Below, in pieces: positions 27,617-37,439 of a stretch of DNA of 64,000 nt; position 1 is the stretch's first letter, and each line of letters starts with the position of its first letter. A program made the position numbers and the translations under genes. The notes below the pieces were generated by a model, which was not told the origin of the DNA, did not search any database, and saw only the letters and a list, made by a program, of their open reading frames with translations. The stretch lies in contig BQJS01000002.1 in NCBI GenBank assembly GCA_021604825.1, positions 4,979 through 68,978 on the forward strand, in the 5' to 3' direction. This DNA comes from Phycisphaerae bacterium (GTDB lineage: Bacteria > Planctomycetota > Phycisphaerae > UBA1845).

Positions 27617-29396
27617 CAGCGACCAATAGGAATTCTTCAAATCGAGCGGCGTGGATGTCCGAAACTTCAAGCACACCATAAGCTACGAACGCGAGCGGCC
27701 AATCAATGTCCTCATTGAGTTGGTCAGCCCGAAGCGAAGGGAAGCGGCCCGTACATTTATCGTCGATGTAAAGGGCGATTTCGTCGGTGACGACGCATGT
27801 AAGCGAATGTTCTTGCCGATCGGATAGAACCGCGCCGACTTCGATGCCAGTATCATCACCTCGGTGATCGAGCATGCCAAGGCCGAATCGCGTGGGCGTG
27901 TCGTAGGACGCTTCCGGCGCTCGAATCTTGCACTTGAATGCCATCGGCGGTTCTTCATCAATCCGCACGCCCAAGAGCGATCCGATCGCACTCGGCTCCA
28001 CGGAACAGACCAACTTGTCGCCGTCGACTTTCCAGAATCGCTTCGAGCCCCCAACGTCTTTGAATGAATCCAAGGAATCGGTACGAACATCCGCCCATTC
28101 TTTGGCAAGTTCCACTGTGGGCAATTCGCCAAACTTGGCTTGCACCAGCGGTTCGTCGAGGGCGGCGGCTACCTTGATGTCGCCTTCGTCGATCTTATCG
28201 CCATAGCGAACGTACAAATCGCGGGCCCACTCGACCCAACGGCGCTCGAATTCATCGACAGCAATGTCTTCGGGCAAGCCCAATGCACCTGCGGTTGCCT
28301 CATCATGGCTCTTGCCTTGCTTCAGCGCAGTGAAGAATGCGGCAGCTGCATCCGGACCGTATTGCTCAAGCAGGAATAGAATCATCGTCGCGCTTTGTTC
28401 GTAGAAACGCCAGACACGATCGCCACGATGTGGGTATTCCTTTTGTGCGAAGAGATCACGGAAGCGATAATACTCGCCAGCGGCTGCGTCGCGTCCGGTC
28501 TTAGCCGCTTCCTTGTAGTGGTTTCGGGATTGTTCCATGCGGCGGGCCATCCCTTCGTTGATCCACCGCGGAACCCGCGTGCCGCCGAACCATTCGTTCA
28601 CAACCATGTGAACAAGTTCGTGAGGCAGCGTACCTTCAAGTGCTTCGCGATCGAGTTTGCCCTCGTTATCGAGCATGTACATGGCGATGAAGATCGGTAC
28701 ACCTGTTCGGGGATCTGAACTGGTAACGCCTGCGCTGCCCTCGAATCTGGGATTATAACTTATGTAGTCCTTACTATCCTTGAAAATATAGATCGGGATT
28801 CGAAGCGCCCATTCTTGTCCGACGTGAAAATATTTGTCGAGCAAGAACTCGGTGTATTTTTCAGCCAGTTGATTGGCGGCGTATGCTGCTCTCCCGGTCG
28901 GGGCGTACATTTTGAAGAATGAGCTTTCGAGTAGGACGGGAGGGAGCTTGCCTTGTCCGCCTGCGGGCTTGACTTGATCGACTTCGTCTTCGAGTCGTTT
29001 CCAATCGATGCGTCCGATATCAACCTCATACGGATCATTTTCCCATTTGTCTTCTTCATCCAATTCTGGTTTTTGCGGGCCATTGATTCTCAGCAGCCCC
29101 AGACGCGCAAGCTGTGTTCTTTCCGGATCGTGGGTGATCGTTTTTAGTTCCGTCCAGGTCTTGGCGGCTTCTTCTTTCATTTGGAGCTTTTCGTAGGCCT
29201 CAGCCAAAAGGGCGTATGCTTCTTCATGCCCCGGATTGGATTTGATTTCTTCTGTCAGTTCGTTGACCACCGACTTGTAATCACCGGAAGCGAACTTGGT
29301 GTGCAATTCCGACATCGACAACGCCATTGCGTTTTGCACGACCAAGAGGCTCAGTGCGGATGTGACAAGGAAGCGAAGGTTTGTATGGTTTTTCAT
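27600..29396 (-). CDS. Secreted gluzincin-type metalloprotease with TPR (peptidase MA-like)
   Basis: A 598-residue protein. A signal peptide (ALSLLVVQNAMA) is followed by TPR-like helices at about 27-100. From about 155 a peptidase MA-like domain contains HELVH (259-263) and the downstream glutamate in WINEGMA (Glu281), the zinc site of gluzincins, so it should be an active metalloprotease. The C-terminal third (about 440-598) is beta-rich and resembles a lectin-like/glucanase fold (WKVDGDKLVCS, GVRIDEEPPMAFKCKIR, IALYIDDKCTG). Start ATG 29396; a longer frame reaches 29549 but would disrupt the signal peptide. It precedes the His-rich membrane protein. Confidence 0.85.
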   Translation of the reverse strand: MKNHTNLRFLVTSALSLLVVQNAMALSMSELHTKFASGDYKSVVNELTEEIKSNPGHEEAYALLAEAYEKLQMKEEAAKTWTELKTITHDPERTQLARLGLLRINGPQKPELDEEDKWENDPYEVDIGRIDWKRLEDEVDQVKPAGGQGKLPPVLLESSFFKMYAPTGRAAYAANQLAEKYTEFLLDKYFHVGQEWALRIPIYIFKDSKDYISYNPRFEGSAGVTSSDPRTGVPIFIAMYMLDNEGKLDREALEGTLPHELVHMVVNEWFGGTRVPRWINEGMARRMEQSRNHYKEAAKTGRDAAAGEYYRFRDLFAQKEYPHRGDRVWRFYEQSATMILFLLEQYGPDAAAAFFTALKQGKSHDEATAGALGLPEDIAVDEFERRWVEWARDLYVRYGDKIDEGDIKVAAALDEPLVQAKFGELPTVELAKEWADVRTDSLDSFKDVGGSKRFWKVDGDKLVCSVEPSAIGSLLGVRIDEEPPMAFKCKIRAPEASYDTPTRFGLGMLDHRGDDTGIEVGAVLSDRQEHSLTCVVTDEIALYIDDKCTGRFPSLRADQLNEDIDWPLAFVAYGVLEVSDIHAARFEEFLLVADAKTD

Positions 29397-29473
29397 GGTT
29401 CGTCGTCCTGAATGCAGTTCGTTTCGGGGACCATTGATTGTGCGGTCTAATTGGCTTTTGCCACTTGCACCTG

Positions 29474-30751
29474 TCACACCCGGGTACGGTCTCGGTTGCG
29501 GTTCGTGTTTTGCTCCATTTGCTCGACACGCTCCAGGGTGTCTTCCCATTGTTTGATAAAGGGCGTCAGTTTTTCGGGGAATCCTCGGGCTCGTTTGAGC
29601 AGATACTCGATCAACGCCCTCATTGGCCGGCTTTGATTAAGAAATCGATCACACGCTTCGCGCCATTGGGTACGTTGGTCAGCCGTTAATCTGCCGTCGT
29701 CCCCGCCGAACGAAAAATTCTGGTTGTCTGGGTACACAGCCGACAACTCGTTGAGTAGGTGGTTGTAGACCTCTTCAAGGTGAATCAGTTCTGTCCGCAC
29801 AAGATCGAGCTCGAATCCGGATGCATAGCCCGGCAGGATCGCTTGAGCTTTGTAGATCGATTGCCCCGTCTTTTGCAACAATTCCTTGTAGGGAAGCGTA
29901 TCTTCGACGACCAAGCGGCGGTTCGGATTGTCTTTGTCGTCAATGACCTCAACAATGGCCCTAAGCGTTTCGTTCGGATCCAGCGAATCGGAAAAAGCAC
30001 CAACGCTGATTTGATCGTGTCGCACGATTTGGTTGAGGTATTCAAGCAGCGCTGCCCGCATGATCTCGCGATTTTGCAGCGAGTTTCTCACTTTTGCCTT
30101 GTTTCGCATGTCGCGTTCCATGAACTCCTTGGTGCGGACACCGCCGACTTTGCGGAGGTTGCGTTCTGGGTTCTCTTTGAAGATGTCCATGTGCGCTTTG
30201 GCCCGAATCTTATCTGACTCGAGTTTGGACTCAGACATTTCTTCAAGCATCTTGTCGACTTCAGTCCATTCACCCTTGCGCTCAAGGTTCTCGATCAACA
30301 ACCATTTGATTCGGCTGTCGTCGAACTCAGTACCTTTTCCGAGGAGGGGTTCGATAAGCGGTGCGATTTCATCAAAGCGACCCAATTCGTAGAGAGCGTC
30401 AGCGTTCTTTAGGGTTTGTGCCAAGTCGGTCAGTTCCGAATAGTTGCGGACCCGACTCAGCGAAAAAACGGCGCTGCCTTCGCGATCTTCGCGGATGACC
30501 TTCGCGATCTTGCGTCGCTTGTACGATTTTTCACCGAACCGTGTCTTGATTTTGACGAACCTTGGGCTCTCGCGCAGGATTTCTCCTTCGACGATCGTGC
30601 CGTCTGTCAACACGATCGTGTCGCCCGATGCCGGTTGAGCAAATGCGCAAACGAATACGGTCACGAGGCATGCGCCCATCAGAGACCCAATTGCACTTCT
30701 TACGTGGCGCAGACGCGATGATGTCGACATGTGTGGTTTGCTAATTCTCAT
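29474..30751 (-). CDS. Secreted TPR-like protein of unknown function
   Basis: A 425-residue protein with a signal peptide (IGSLMGACLVTVFVCAFAQ). A short beta segment, IVLTDGTIVEGEILRES then VKIKTRFGEKSYKRRKI, reads like the SH3-like (LSM/SHD1-type) module often found in planctomycete secreted proteins. The rest is charged and helical, with TPR-like spacing (DALYELGRFDEIAPLIEPLL). No catalytic motif is visible. Starts at ATG 30751, 30781 or 30730 are all in frame and none has a clear Shine-Dalgarno. It is the second gene of the minus-strand run that begins at 33840. Confidence 0.7.
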   Translation of the reverse strand: MRISKPHMSTSSRLRHVRSAIGSLMGACLVTVFVCAFAQPASGDTIVLTDGTIVEGEILRESPRFVKIKTRFGEKSYKRRKIAKVIREDREGSAVFSLSRVRNYSELTDLAQTLKNADALYELGRFDEIAPLIEPLLGKGTEFDDSRIKWLLIENLERKGEWTEVDKMLEEMSESKLESDKIRAKAHMDIFKENPERNLRKVGGVRTKEFMERDMRNKAKVRNSLQNREIMRAALLEYLNQIVRHDQISVGAFSDSLDPNETLRAIVEVIDDKDNPNRRLVVEDTLPYKELLQKTGQSIYKAQAILPGYASGFELDLVRTELIHLEEVYNHLLNELSAVYPDNQNFSFGGDDGRLTADQRTQWREACDRFLNQSRPMRALIEYLLKRARGFPEKLTPFIKQWEDTLERVEQMEQNTNRNRDRTRV

Positions 30752-30915
30752 ATTAGGTTGCCAAAGTCCTCGAAAGCACATGGTTGTCACTTGTCTCCAA
30801 GAGTCTGTCGTGCGAATAGTCCATTGTCCGCTCTGACAGGTGTCCGTTCTGGCAGGTGTTTGTGTTGGTAGGCAAGGGCACACGATGCCTGCCGCGTCAG
30901 AATTCGGTCGCCGAA

Positions 30916-33840
30916 CTACATGCTCTTCGTCAACGACCTCTGTAAAGAGTATAGCACCAAGTTCGCAGCCACTCGTCGACTTGCATCGGGCATGATTCCC
31001 CGACACTTCGGGTATAGGAAATATCCCAGCCCACTTCCGACGTCATGGGTACTCAGGATGCCGACTTCTTTGCCGTCGCGCTCAATGACATACGCGTCGA
31101 TCCGTGGCAGTTTCTCCAAATCGTCACGCAACGCGCGACGCATCGCCACGGTGCGAACATCGTACCCGAACGTTTCGTAGAGTTTTCCGTTCAGAAGCGG
31201 GTGGTTGGCGACGAGTTTGCGAATGCGTATTTCGCCGTCGAGCTTCTGCAGGTCAGCCCTGAGCGACTCCGCCCAATTGGCGTCGCCGGTGAGAACCTCG
31301 GCAAACAAAAATGCCCCTTTGTCGATTTGCTTGTTGATCAACCCCAATTGCTTGTCGGTCATCTTTTCCGGACCTGCACAAGACAACCAAGCCAGTCTCA
31401 CGTCGTCAGCTGGCTTATCGATGGGCGCGCTTTCGATGGACATGCGGTATCCAGATTCGATTGATCGACTCAGCGTTTCCATGAGGTCGGGAAACACGGG
31501 TTGATTGGCCCCTACTTCCATGTGTGCAACTTTCATGGAACGGGAAGTCGTTGTTCCCGACTCCCAGCTGGTCGACAAGAAACTGCTGCGGGGAGGATCG
31601 CCATCCAGAGTGTAATGGAGCAAGTTGTCGAAGAACTCAAAGGGCGTTTTGTCGCCCTCGATGTCGTAGGTGTTGAGCTCGCACGACCAATCTTTCGGTG
31701 TGAGAAACACGAAGTCTTTCAAACCGTTGCCAATCGTTCGCATGCCTCCGAGATTTTCGTGCTTCAGCTTATGCTTGATCGAAAGAATCGAGTTGTCCTC
31801 GGTGATGGCACTTAGCTTGTACTCGCCGAAGGCCTTGGCGAGCCCGGATTCAACCTCGGCGCGTCGCTGTTCGTGATCTTCTGCGATGTTAAATACCGCC
31901 ACGCCACCGCCAAAGCAGTAGTCACGCAACCGCTTCCAGTAACCGTCGTCGAAGTCAACTTCGCCGGCAACGTGTACGTATTGAATCGGAACCCTGATCA
32001 GTTCTTCGACGGGATCATCGATATCGAATATCCGCCAGCTCAGCGGTTTCTTATGGCTTTTTCGCAAGAAGCGTGCGAGGTGTTCGCCATCGCGCGAAAA
32101 ATCCAGATTGGAATCGTCGCTGACGATGTGTCTTTGGAAGACGATCGGCGCGCTGCCCGCGTCGAGAAGGTTTAGGGATGCGGCGCTATAGATAAGGCTG
32201 CCGGCGAAGAGGCCACTACCCAAGTCATAGTGTCTCATGATTGCTTCCGCTTCAGTGCGGAACACGTTCTTGTCATGGAGATAGAGTACGCCGGAATGTT
32301 CCATGAAGCTCTGCATCGACAGCGCGTTGAAAATCGGATTGGGTTGACTGCTTAGCGTCGGGAGTTTCTTGTAGTACTCGTCATAGTAGTCGTCCAGCCA
32401 CTCCATGCCTTGTCGAAGTCCCGAGAGGTGACGCGAGTTACTCAGGTATTGCGTACAGCGCGTCGAGCCAGCAGCGAATGCCATATCGAGCGTCATGAAC
32501 AGTCCGCTCATGCCCCACGCGGTGTTCATGGTCGTCGTGGCTTCGCCCAGACCACCGGATTTGTCGAGGCTCGCGCGAAAGCCCCCGTCGCGGGCTTGGG
32601 CTTCTCTAAAATAGGCTGCCGCACTGCGCCATGTCTTGGAATTGATCTTGTATCCTGCATAGTACGCTTCACGCAACGCTGACACCGCGTCCAAAGTGTT
32701 CGAGTTGTCGGTCTTTAGTGCGCGGTTTTCGGTTTGATCCTTGGGGTCAACCGATGTGGACCAACCGCCATCTTCATATTGGGCGTCGACCAACGTGTTG
32801 ATGTCGCCAGCCACGCGCTGGCGGTACTCGGGAAGTCCGTAGTTTGCGAGGAAAAACAGCCGATTTCCGATGGCATTCGTCGTGGTGGCCTCTTGCTCGG
32901 CGAGCCATTTGATGCCGGCTTTCATTGGTTTGGAGGTCATGTCTTCGCCCTGCCGGGCAAGCGTATCTAAAATATACGCGGTGATTCCGACACTGTCGCT
33001 GATGCTGCCCGCGTTCCAATAACCTTGCTGGTTCTGCGCCCGCTTGAGAGCTTCCGCCGTCTGCTGATGTGCGCTGACGATTTGTTCTTCCAGCACATCG
33101 TCGATCGTGATGTAGCGAGTCGGTGTTGGAAGCGGTGGCTCCTTGCCCTCAAGGAGTGATTCGTTCAATTCCCGCAGGCTGACTCGCGTGAATAGCACGG
33201 ACCCCTTAAAGCTTTGGGGAAACTTGAAGACCAGCCATTGTCCACCTGTCATGTATTGGAAATCAGGAGTTTCCACGACGCCGCGCTTCGCGAAATCATC
33301 GTAGGTCTTGTCGTCTTTTGACCAACTGAGTTGTACTTCGGCACCCATGAACTGACCGTCTGCCCAAAATGCCGGTGCGACCATGTCCAGTTTCGGAATC
33401 TCACCCTTCCCGGTTGGGACGCATGTCACATTGTACGCATACTTGCGATTGGCTCGGATGCTCCCCAGCAAGTCAAACCAAACTTCGACGTCATACGTGC
33501 CCTTAACGTTCTTAATCTCCGACGCATCCAGCATCAGACCGGCGCTGCTTCCGCCCTGGACGTAACCGACGAACATGCCCTTGGCGATTTCACCAGCCGA
33601 TTGGCCCCGGGCGATCACTCGGCCAAAACTTTGACGACCCGGTATTTCAAAGATCGCCTCGTGCTGAGTCCCACTCAGGCGGACATTTGCACGTGTGCGC
33701 GGCTGCTCCAAGTCGCCATTTGCAACCATGTTCGGATTGGCATTGGCCGTTGAAGCCAGTAGCGCCAGGCAAAGTCCCGCACCAAGAATTGCGACTCGCT
33801 TGCTCATGACTGGTGAGCGCTCGCCAGAAAGGTTCATCAT
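30916..33840 (-). CDS. Large secreted alpha/alpha-barrel protein with DUF4159-like C-terminus
   Basis: A 974-residue protein with a signal peptide (AILGAGLCLALLASTANA). The N-terminal 40-230 is a beta-sandwich-like region (NMVANGDLEQP, FEIPGRQSFGRVIARGQ). About 260-600 carries squalene-cyclase/prenyltransferase-type helical repeats (TAYILDTLARQGEDM, YEDGGWSTSVDP, EAQARDGGFRASLD). The C-terminal 350 residues resemble DUF4159 (VPIQYVHVAGEVDFDDGYWK, then LRDYCFGGGVAVFNI), repeated more weakly near the end (GYFLYPKCRGIMP). It matches the barrel theme of the gene at 806. ATG 33840 has GGAG nine bases upstream; ATG 33807 is the alternative that gives a conventional signal peptide. No catalytic role is assigned. 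Confidence 0.78.
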   Translation of the reverse strand: MMNLSGERSPVMSKRVAILGAGLCLALLASTANANPNMVANGDLEQPRTRANVRLSGTQHEAIFEIPGRQSFGRVIARGQSAGEIAKGMFVGYVQGGSSAGLMLDASEIKNVKGTYDVEVWFDLLGSIRANRKYAYNVTCVPTGKGEIPKLDMVAPAFWADGQFMGAEVQLSWSKDDKTYDDFAKRGVVETPDFQYMTGGQWLVFKFPQSFKGSVLFTRVSLRELNESLLEGKEPPLPTPTRYITIDDVLEEQIVSAHQQTAEALKRAQNQQGYWNAGSISDSVGITAYILDTLARQGEDMTSKPMKAGIKWLAEQEATTTNAIGNRLFFLANYGLPEYRQRVAGDINTLVDAQYEDGGWSTSVDPKDQTENRALKTDNSNTLDAVSALREAYYAGYKINSKTWRSAAAYFREAQARDGGFRASLDKSGGLGEATTTMNTAWGMSGLFMTLDMAFAAGSTRCTQYLSNSRHLSGLRQGMEWLDDYYDEYYKKLPTLSSQPNPIFNALSMQSFMEHSGVLYLHDKNVFRTEAEAIMRHYDLGSGLFAGSLIYSAASLNLLDAGSAPIVFQRHIVSDDSNLDFSRDGEHLARFLRKSHKKPLSWRIFDIDDPVEELIRVPIQYVHVAGEVDFDDGYWKRLRDYCFGGGVAVFNIAEDHEQRRAEVESGLAKAFGEYKLSAITEDNSILSIKHKLKHENLGGMRTIGNGLKDFVFLTPKDWSCELNTYDIEGDKTPFEFFDNLLHYTLDGDPPRSSFLSTSWESGTTTSRSMKVAHMEVGANQPVFPDLMETLSRSIESGYRMSIESAPIDKPADDVRLAWLSCAGPEKMTDKQLGLINKQIDKGAFLFAEVLTGDANWAESLRADLQKLDGEIRIRKLVANHPLLNGKLYETFGYDVRTVAMRRALRDDLEKLPRIDAYVIERDGKEVGILSTHDVGSGLGYFLYPKCRGIMPDASRRVAANLVLYSLQRSLTKSM

Positions 33841-34291
33841 GTTTGGAAGCTCCGCTGAGATTATGCTCTGACTGTTTGGTTGGTGTATCCCCATGCGTTT
33901 CATAGCCATCCGCCAACTCCGAACATTGTACATCAGGACGAAACGAAGTGTGCTTAACGGAATGGAGCCCGACGACCGCACCATTGTCCACTGAGACGGC
34001 GCGCCAGGGCGCCCACATCTTGAAACACCAGTCGATCGACCGCCGACGTCGAAACTAATAGAACTAATGTTTTTAGTTTATCGGTTCGTCGACTAGATTG
34101 CCAGCCTTCTTTAAGGTGGCGTTACATGATTTTGAGCAGGGCTTGACCGGGGAGAGGAGATTGGCGCGGGTCATGCGTTCCCTATCAAAGCTTTGGCGCG
34201 TCGATCTTGTTAACGCAAGTGATTAAATGACATATAGTTAAGATTCTTGAAGTGTTGCATTGCCTAGGTTGCCACCTGTGCGGCGCCGGCA
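33841..34291. other. Divergent intergenic region
   Basis: About 451 bases between the alpha/alpha-barrel gene and the TauE/SafE gene. The right part is AT-richer than its surroundings (around 34205-34260), which fits promoters, but no definite boxes are assigned. No gene or RNA was recognised. Confidence 0.45.
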
Positions 34292-35080
34292 ATGCCTGGA
34301 TTGATTGCCTTGAATAGCATCACCGTCGTTCTTCCGCTGGCCGCACTCATCGCATCCGTCATCTCCGGCATCATCGGGATGGGCGGAGGCATCCTCCTTC
34401 TCGCCGTGATGCTGTCATTCCTGGATCATGGCAAGGCCATACCGCTTCATGCGGTGGTTCAGTTGTGCAGCAACACGACGCGGGCAATCGCATTTTGGAA
34501 GAGCGCCGATTTGGCAGCCGTCCGCCGATTTGTTTTTGGGATGCTACCGGGAGCAGCCGTCGGCACGTTGGCACTCTATTGGATCGGTCGCATCGAAGCC
34601 GGCGAACCCTATCTCAAAATCATGGTCGGTTTGTACGTGTTGGTCGCTCCATTCGTACCAGCCCGCAAGTCGCAGGATTCACCAACGTATGAAACAAGTC
34701 TGCGCGGGTTCTTTTCCATTGGCTTTTTGGCCGGTGCAATGGCGCTGACGGTTGGGGCAATCGGCCCATTGATCGCGCCGATTTTTGCACGCCACGGATA
34801 CGTCAAGGAGCGATTGATCGCCACGAAGGCCCTGTGTCAAACCATGACACATTTTATCAAGTTGCCAGCGTTTCTGATTCTCGGCACGTTTGATGGAATC
34901 GCCACTGGCACGCTGGCGCTGCTCATGGTAATTGCGGTGATACCCGGTACGCTTCTCGGTAAGCACTTGTTGAAATATGTGTCACCGAGCCTCTTTATTT
35001 GGATGTTCAAGATCGCGTTGGTGGTTGCCGGTATGAAGGTGTTGATCGTTGACGGTATCATGAAGTTGAATATCAACTGA
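34292..35080 (+). CDS. TauE/SafE family membrane permease
   Basis: A 262-residue integral membrane protein of the TauE/SafE (sulfite/organosulfonate exporter) family. It has about eight hydrophobic segments and the family signatures SGIIGMGGGILLL near the N-terminus and GAMALTVGAIGPLIAPIFAR in the middle, the two related halves of the fold. The substrate cannot be read; known relatives move sulfite, sulfoacetate or other small anions. The NagZ-like gene starts 39 bases downstream on the same strand. Confidence 0.88.
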   Translation: MPGLIALNSITVVLPLAALIASVISGIIGMGGGILLLAVMLSFLDHGKAIPLHAVVQLCSNTTRAIAFWKSADLAAVRRFVFGMLPGAAVGTLALYWIGRIEAGEPYLKIMVGLYVLVAPFVPARKSQDSPTYETSLRGFFSIGFLAGAMALTVGAIGPLIAPIFARHGYVKERLIATKALCQTMTHFIKLPAFLILGTFDGIATGTLALLMVIAVIPGTLLGKHLLKYVSPSLFIWMFKIALVVAGMKVLIVDGIMKLNIN

Positions 35081-35119
35081 CATGCTGAATTGCGCGAAGC
35101 AAGGAAAAATGACGCTGCC

Positions 35120-36178
35120 ATGAAACCGTCGCTGGACATTAAGATCGGCCAAATGATCATGGTCGGGTTTCGTGGGACTCACGTCTCAGAGAATTCTCCG
35201 ATTGTCGAATGCATTCGTGACTGTCATCTTGGTGGCGTGTGGCTTTGCGACTACCGTCCGCCGTCGGGAGAGGCATTGGGCAACGTATCCACCGAGCCCC
35301 AACTGTGCGAACTCGTCGCGTCATTGAAACAGTCGGCTCGCATTCCGCTCTTGATGGCAATCGACGCGGAGGGGGGCAATGTGATTCGGCTCAAACCTGA
35401 ATATGGGTTTCCACCGACGCGAACGGCGGCTGAGTTGGGCGAGGCGGGCGATGTCGAAGCCACTCGTGCGCAATCACGACAGATTGCGGAATCACTGCGC
35501 GGTCTCGGATTCAATTTGAATTTTGCCCCCGTTGTGGACGTCAACATCAATCCAGAGAATCCTGCGCTGGGTCAGCGCGGACGATGCTTTTCTTCTGATC
35601 CCGGTGTTGTGGGTGAATTGGCCAGCGTATTCGTCGAGGAACACCGTCGCGTGGGGATTGGCTGCGCCGTGAAACACTTTCCCGGTCAGGGCAGCGCCGC
35701 CTCGGACACGCATGTGGGTTTTGTTGATGCGAGTGAGGGCTGGTCGCGCGATGAGCTAAAACCCTTCGCCACGCTGATTCAACGCGGACTGGCCGACGCC
35801 ATGCTCACCGGGCATATGTACATCAAACAGCTCGACCTCAAAAACCCTGCCACGCTTTCGCCGGCCGTCGCGACGGAACTCCTGCGCGACGAATTGGGAT
35901 TCGATGGCGTTTTGTTCTCAGACGATCTTGGCATGGGGGCGATCGAGGGCAACTACTCGTTCGATGAAGCGATCGCGCTGGCAATCGAAGCTGGCGTGGA
36001 CGTGATGCTGCACGCCAACACCGAAGTGCATCACCCCGACATCGGACGCCGCATCTTCGATTCGATCGGGCGACACGTCAGGTCGGGCCGTCTCAGCGAA
36101 GAGCGGATCGATGTCTCGTATCAACGCATCATGCGGCTAAAAAACCGGCTCACAGCGGATGATTCCACAACCCTTTGA
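35120..36178 (+). CDS. nagZ: Glycoside hydrolase family 3 beta-N-acetylhexosaminidase
   Basis: A 352-residue single-domain GH3 enzyme. It contains KHFPGQGSAASDTH, which fits the NagZ acid/base motif KH(F/I)PG-x-G-x4-D(S/T)H, and SDDLGMGAI, which carries the nucleophile Asp. The opening KIGQMIMVGFRG and AIDAEGGNVIRLKP are typical. NagZ removes GlcNAc from muropeptides in cell-wall recycling; no signal peptide is visible, in line with a cytosolic role. ATG 35120 is chosen; an upstream in-frame TTG at 35090 adds ten residues of poor conservation value. Confidence 0.92.
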   Translation: MKPSLDIKIGQMIMVGFRGTHVSENSPIVECIRDCHLGGVWLCDYRPPSGEALGNVSTEPQLCELVASLKQSARIPLLMAIDAEGGNVIRLKPEYGFPPTRTAAELGEAGDVEATRAQSRQIAESLRGLGFNLNFAPVVDVNINPENPALGQRGRCFSSDPGVVGELASVFVEEHRRVGIGCAVKHFPGQGSAASDTHVGFVDASEGWSRDELKPFATLIQRGLADAMLTGHMYIKQLDLKNPATLSPAVATELLRDELGFDGVLFSDDLGMGAIEGNYSFDEAIALAIEAGVDVMLHANTEVHHPDIGRRIFDSIGRHVRSGRLSEERIDVSYQRIMRLKNRLTADDSTTL

Positions 36179-36190
36179 CGCCAAGCTCAA

Positions 36191-36577
36191 TCAGCTTTCG
36201 CCTGCGCCATAAGCGGCGCACGCCAGCAGCACCCAGCCAGCCAACAGCAGCACACCACCGATGGGCGTGATCGCGCCGAGTTTTTTGATTTCCGTCAGGG
36301 CCATCGCGTAGAGGCTGAAAGAGAAGATGCACGCGCCAATGGTCATGCAATAACCGGATGCGTTGATTGTCTTCGACGGAAACTTGAAGGCGAGGAATGC
36401 GACGCCGATCAGCGCGAGGGCGTGGTACATTTCATAACGGGCGCCGGTTTCAAAATTAGCTGCCATCCTCTCACCTGCTTGTTCCAGGCGATCTTTCAAA
36501 CTGTGGGCACCGAACGCACCGAGCGCCACCGAAATAAATCCATGAACTGCCGCACAAATCAGCCATACTCTCCACAT
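36191..36577 (-). CDS. DUF423 family membrane protein
   Basis: A 128-residue protein with four hydrophobic segments and the DUF423 signature near the N-terminus, LGAFGAHSLKDRL, then FETGARYEMYHALAL. The function of DUF423 is unknown. It ends 12 bases from the convergent nagZ stop. Confidence 0.9.
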   Translation of the reverse strand: MWRVWLICAAVHGFISVALGAFGAHSLKDRLEQAGERMAANFETGARYEMYHALALIGVAFLAFKFPSKTINASGYCMTIGACIFSFSLYAMALTEIKKLGAITPIGGVLLLAGWVLLACAAYGAGES

Positions 36578-36633
36578 CGTTTTTTACTCACCTTCAGGGT
36601 TTGATCGCGTCGTGTTCCACTGCGGTTGACACC

Positions 36634-37143
36634 TCAACGATCGTTGGTGTTATCGTTCGATTCTGGGGTCACGTCTTTGTAGGCCACGTCGATAAATTGA
36701 TCGTCGTTGGATGTTCGTTCTGACACGCCGCCGAAGAATTCCGCCCCGCCAAAGTGGACCGTTGTCGACTGTGCTGATTTGGTTGAGATGCGTTGGCTGA
36801 ACTGGGCTTGAAGCATCTTGCGAACCATGCGGCGAATTGGCGCGATGAGCAAACCAAACCCGACCGCATCGGTGATGACGCCGGGCGTGACCAACAGAAC
36901 GGCGGCGACGAATATCATCATCCCCTCGATCATTTCGTCCGTGGGGATGTGGCCCGAGCCGATTCGTTCCTGGATTTTCGTCATCGCCCGCATGCCCTCG
37001 CGGCGGGCGAGGGCGGCGCCGATGATTCCGGTCAGAATCACCAGTGCAATGGTCGGGCCCGCATGGATCGCTTTGCCGATGCGGATCAGCAGCCACAATT
37101 CAATGACTGGAACGGCGACGAATAGTAGAAACAACCAGGGCAT
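36634..37143 (-). CDS. FxsA family membrane protein
   Basis: A 169-residue protein. The N-terminal 120 residues match FxsA: WLFLLFVAVPVIELWLLIRIG, a glycine-rich second segment (LVILTGIIGAALARREG) and IFVAAVLLVTPGVITDAVGFG, with a basic amphipathic tail that in other species is cytoplasmic. FxsA over-expression relieves F-plasmid exclusion of phage T7 in E. coli; its normal role is unknown. The tail here is longer than usual and acidic at its end. ATG 37143 with GAGG just upstream is chosen; GTG 37152 is possible. Confidence 0.9.
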   Translation of the reverse strand: MPWLFLLFVAVPVIELWLLIRIGKAIHAGPTIALVILTGIIGAALARREGMRAMTKIQERIGSGHIPTDEMIEGMMIFVAAVLLVTPGVITDAVGFGLLIAPIRRMVRKMLQAQFSQRISTKSAQSTTVHFGGAEFFGGVSERTSNDDQFIDVAYKDVTPESNDNTNDR

Positions 37144-37439
37144 TTTCCTCACTCATCTCGAATTGGTTGGCGGGCGATATCGTGTGCCAGCTACCGGGTT
37201 GCAGTATCGAATCAGCCGGCAAAGCGTCAAGCCATCTCGACAGGCGTTATGAAGTCATCTCATTTCACCAGCACATGTGAATATAGGAGAGATGGCTTCG
37301 GTTGGCCGGAAAAGTGTAAAAAATAAAAAAATAATCTGTCAAGAATCGGGCCCCAACGACGTATATACCAGTGGAAAGCGAACTTGTTCGAGCCATTTGC
37401 TGTCGGATGCTTGAAAGATTTGGAACGGTCGAAGCCAAT

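Noticed and set aside
37291..37413. 40-codon plus-strand frame in the terminator region
   Set aside because: The GGAGAG sits immediately at the start codon, too close for a normal site, and the product has no recognisable character; a small RNA is the likelier reading.
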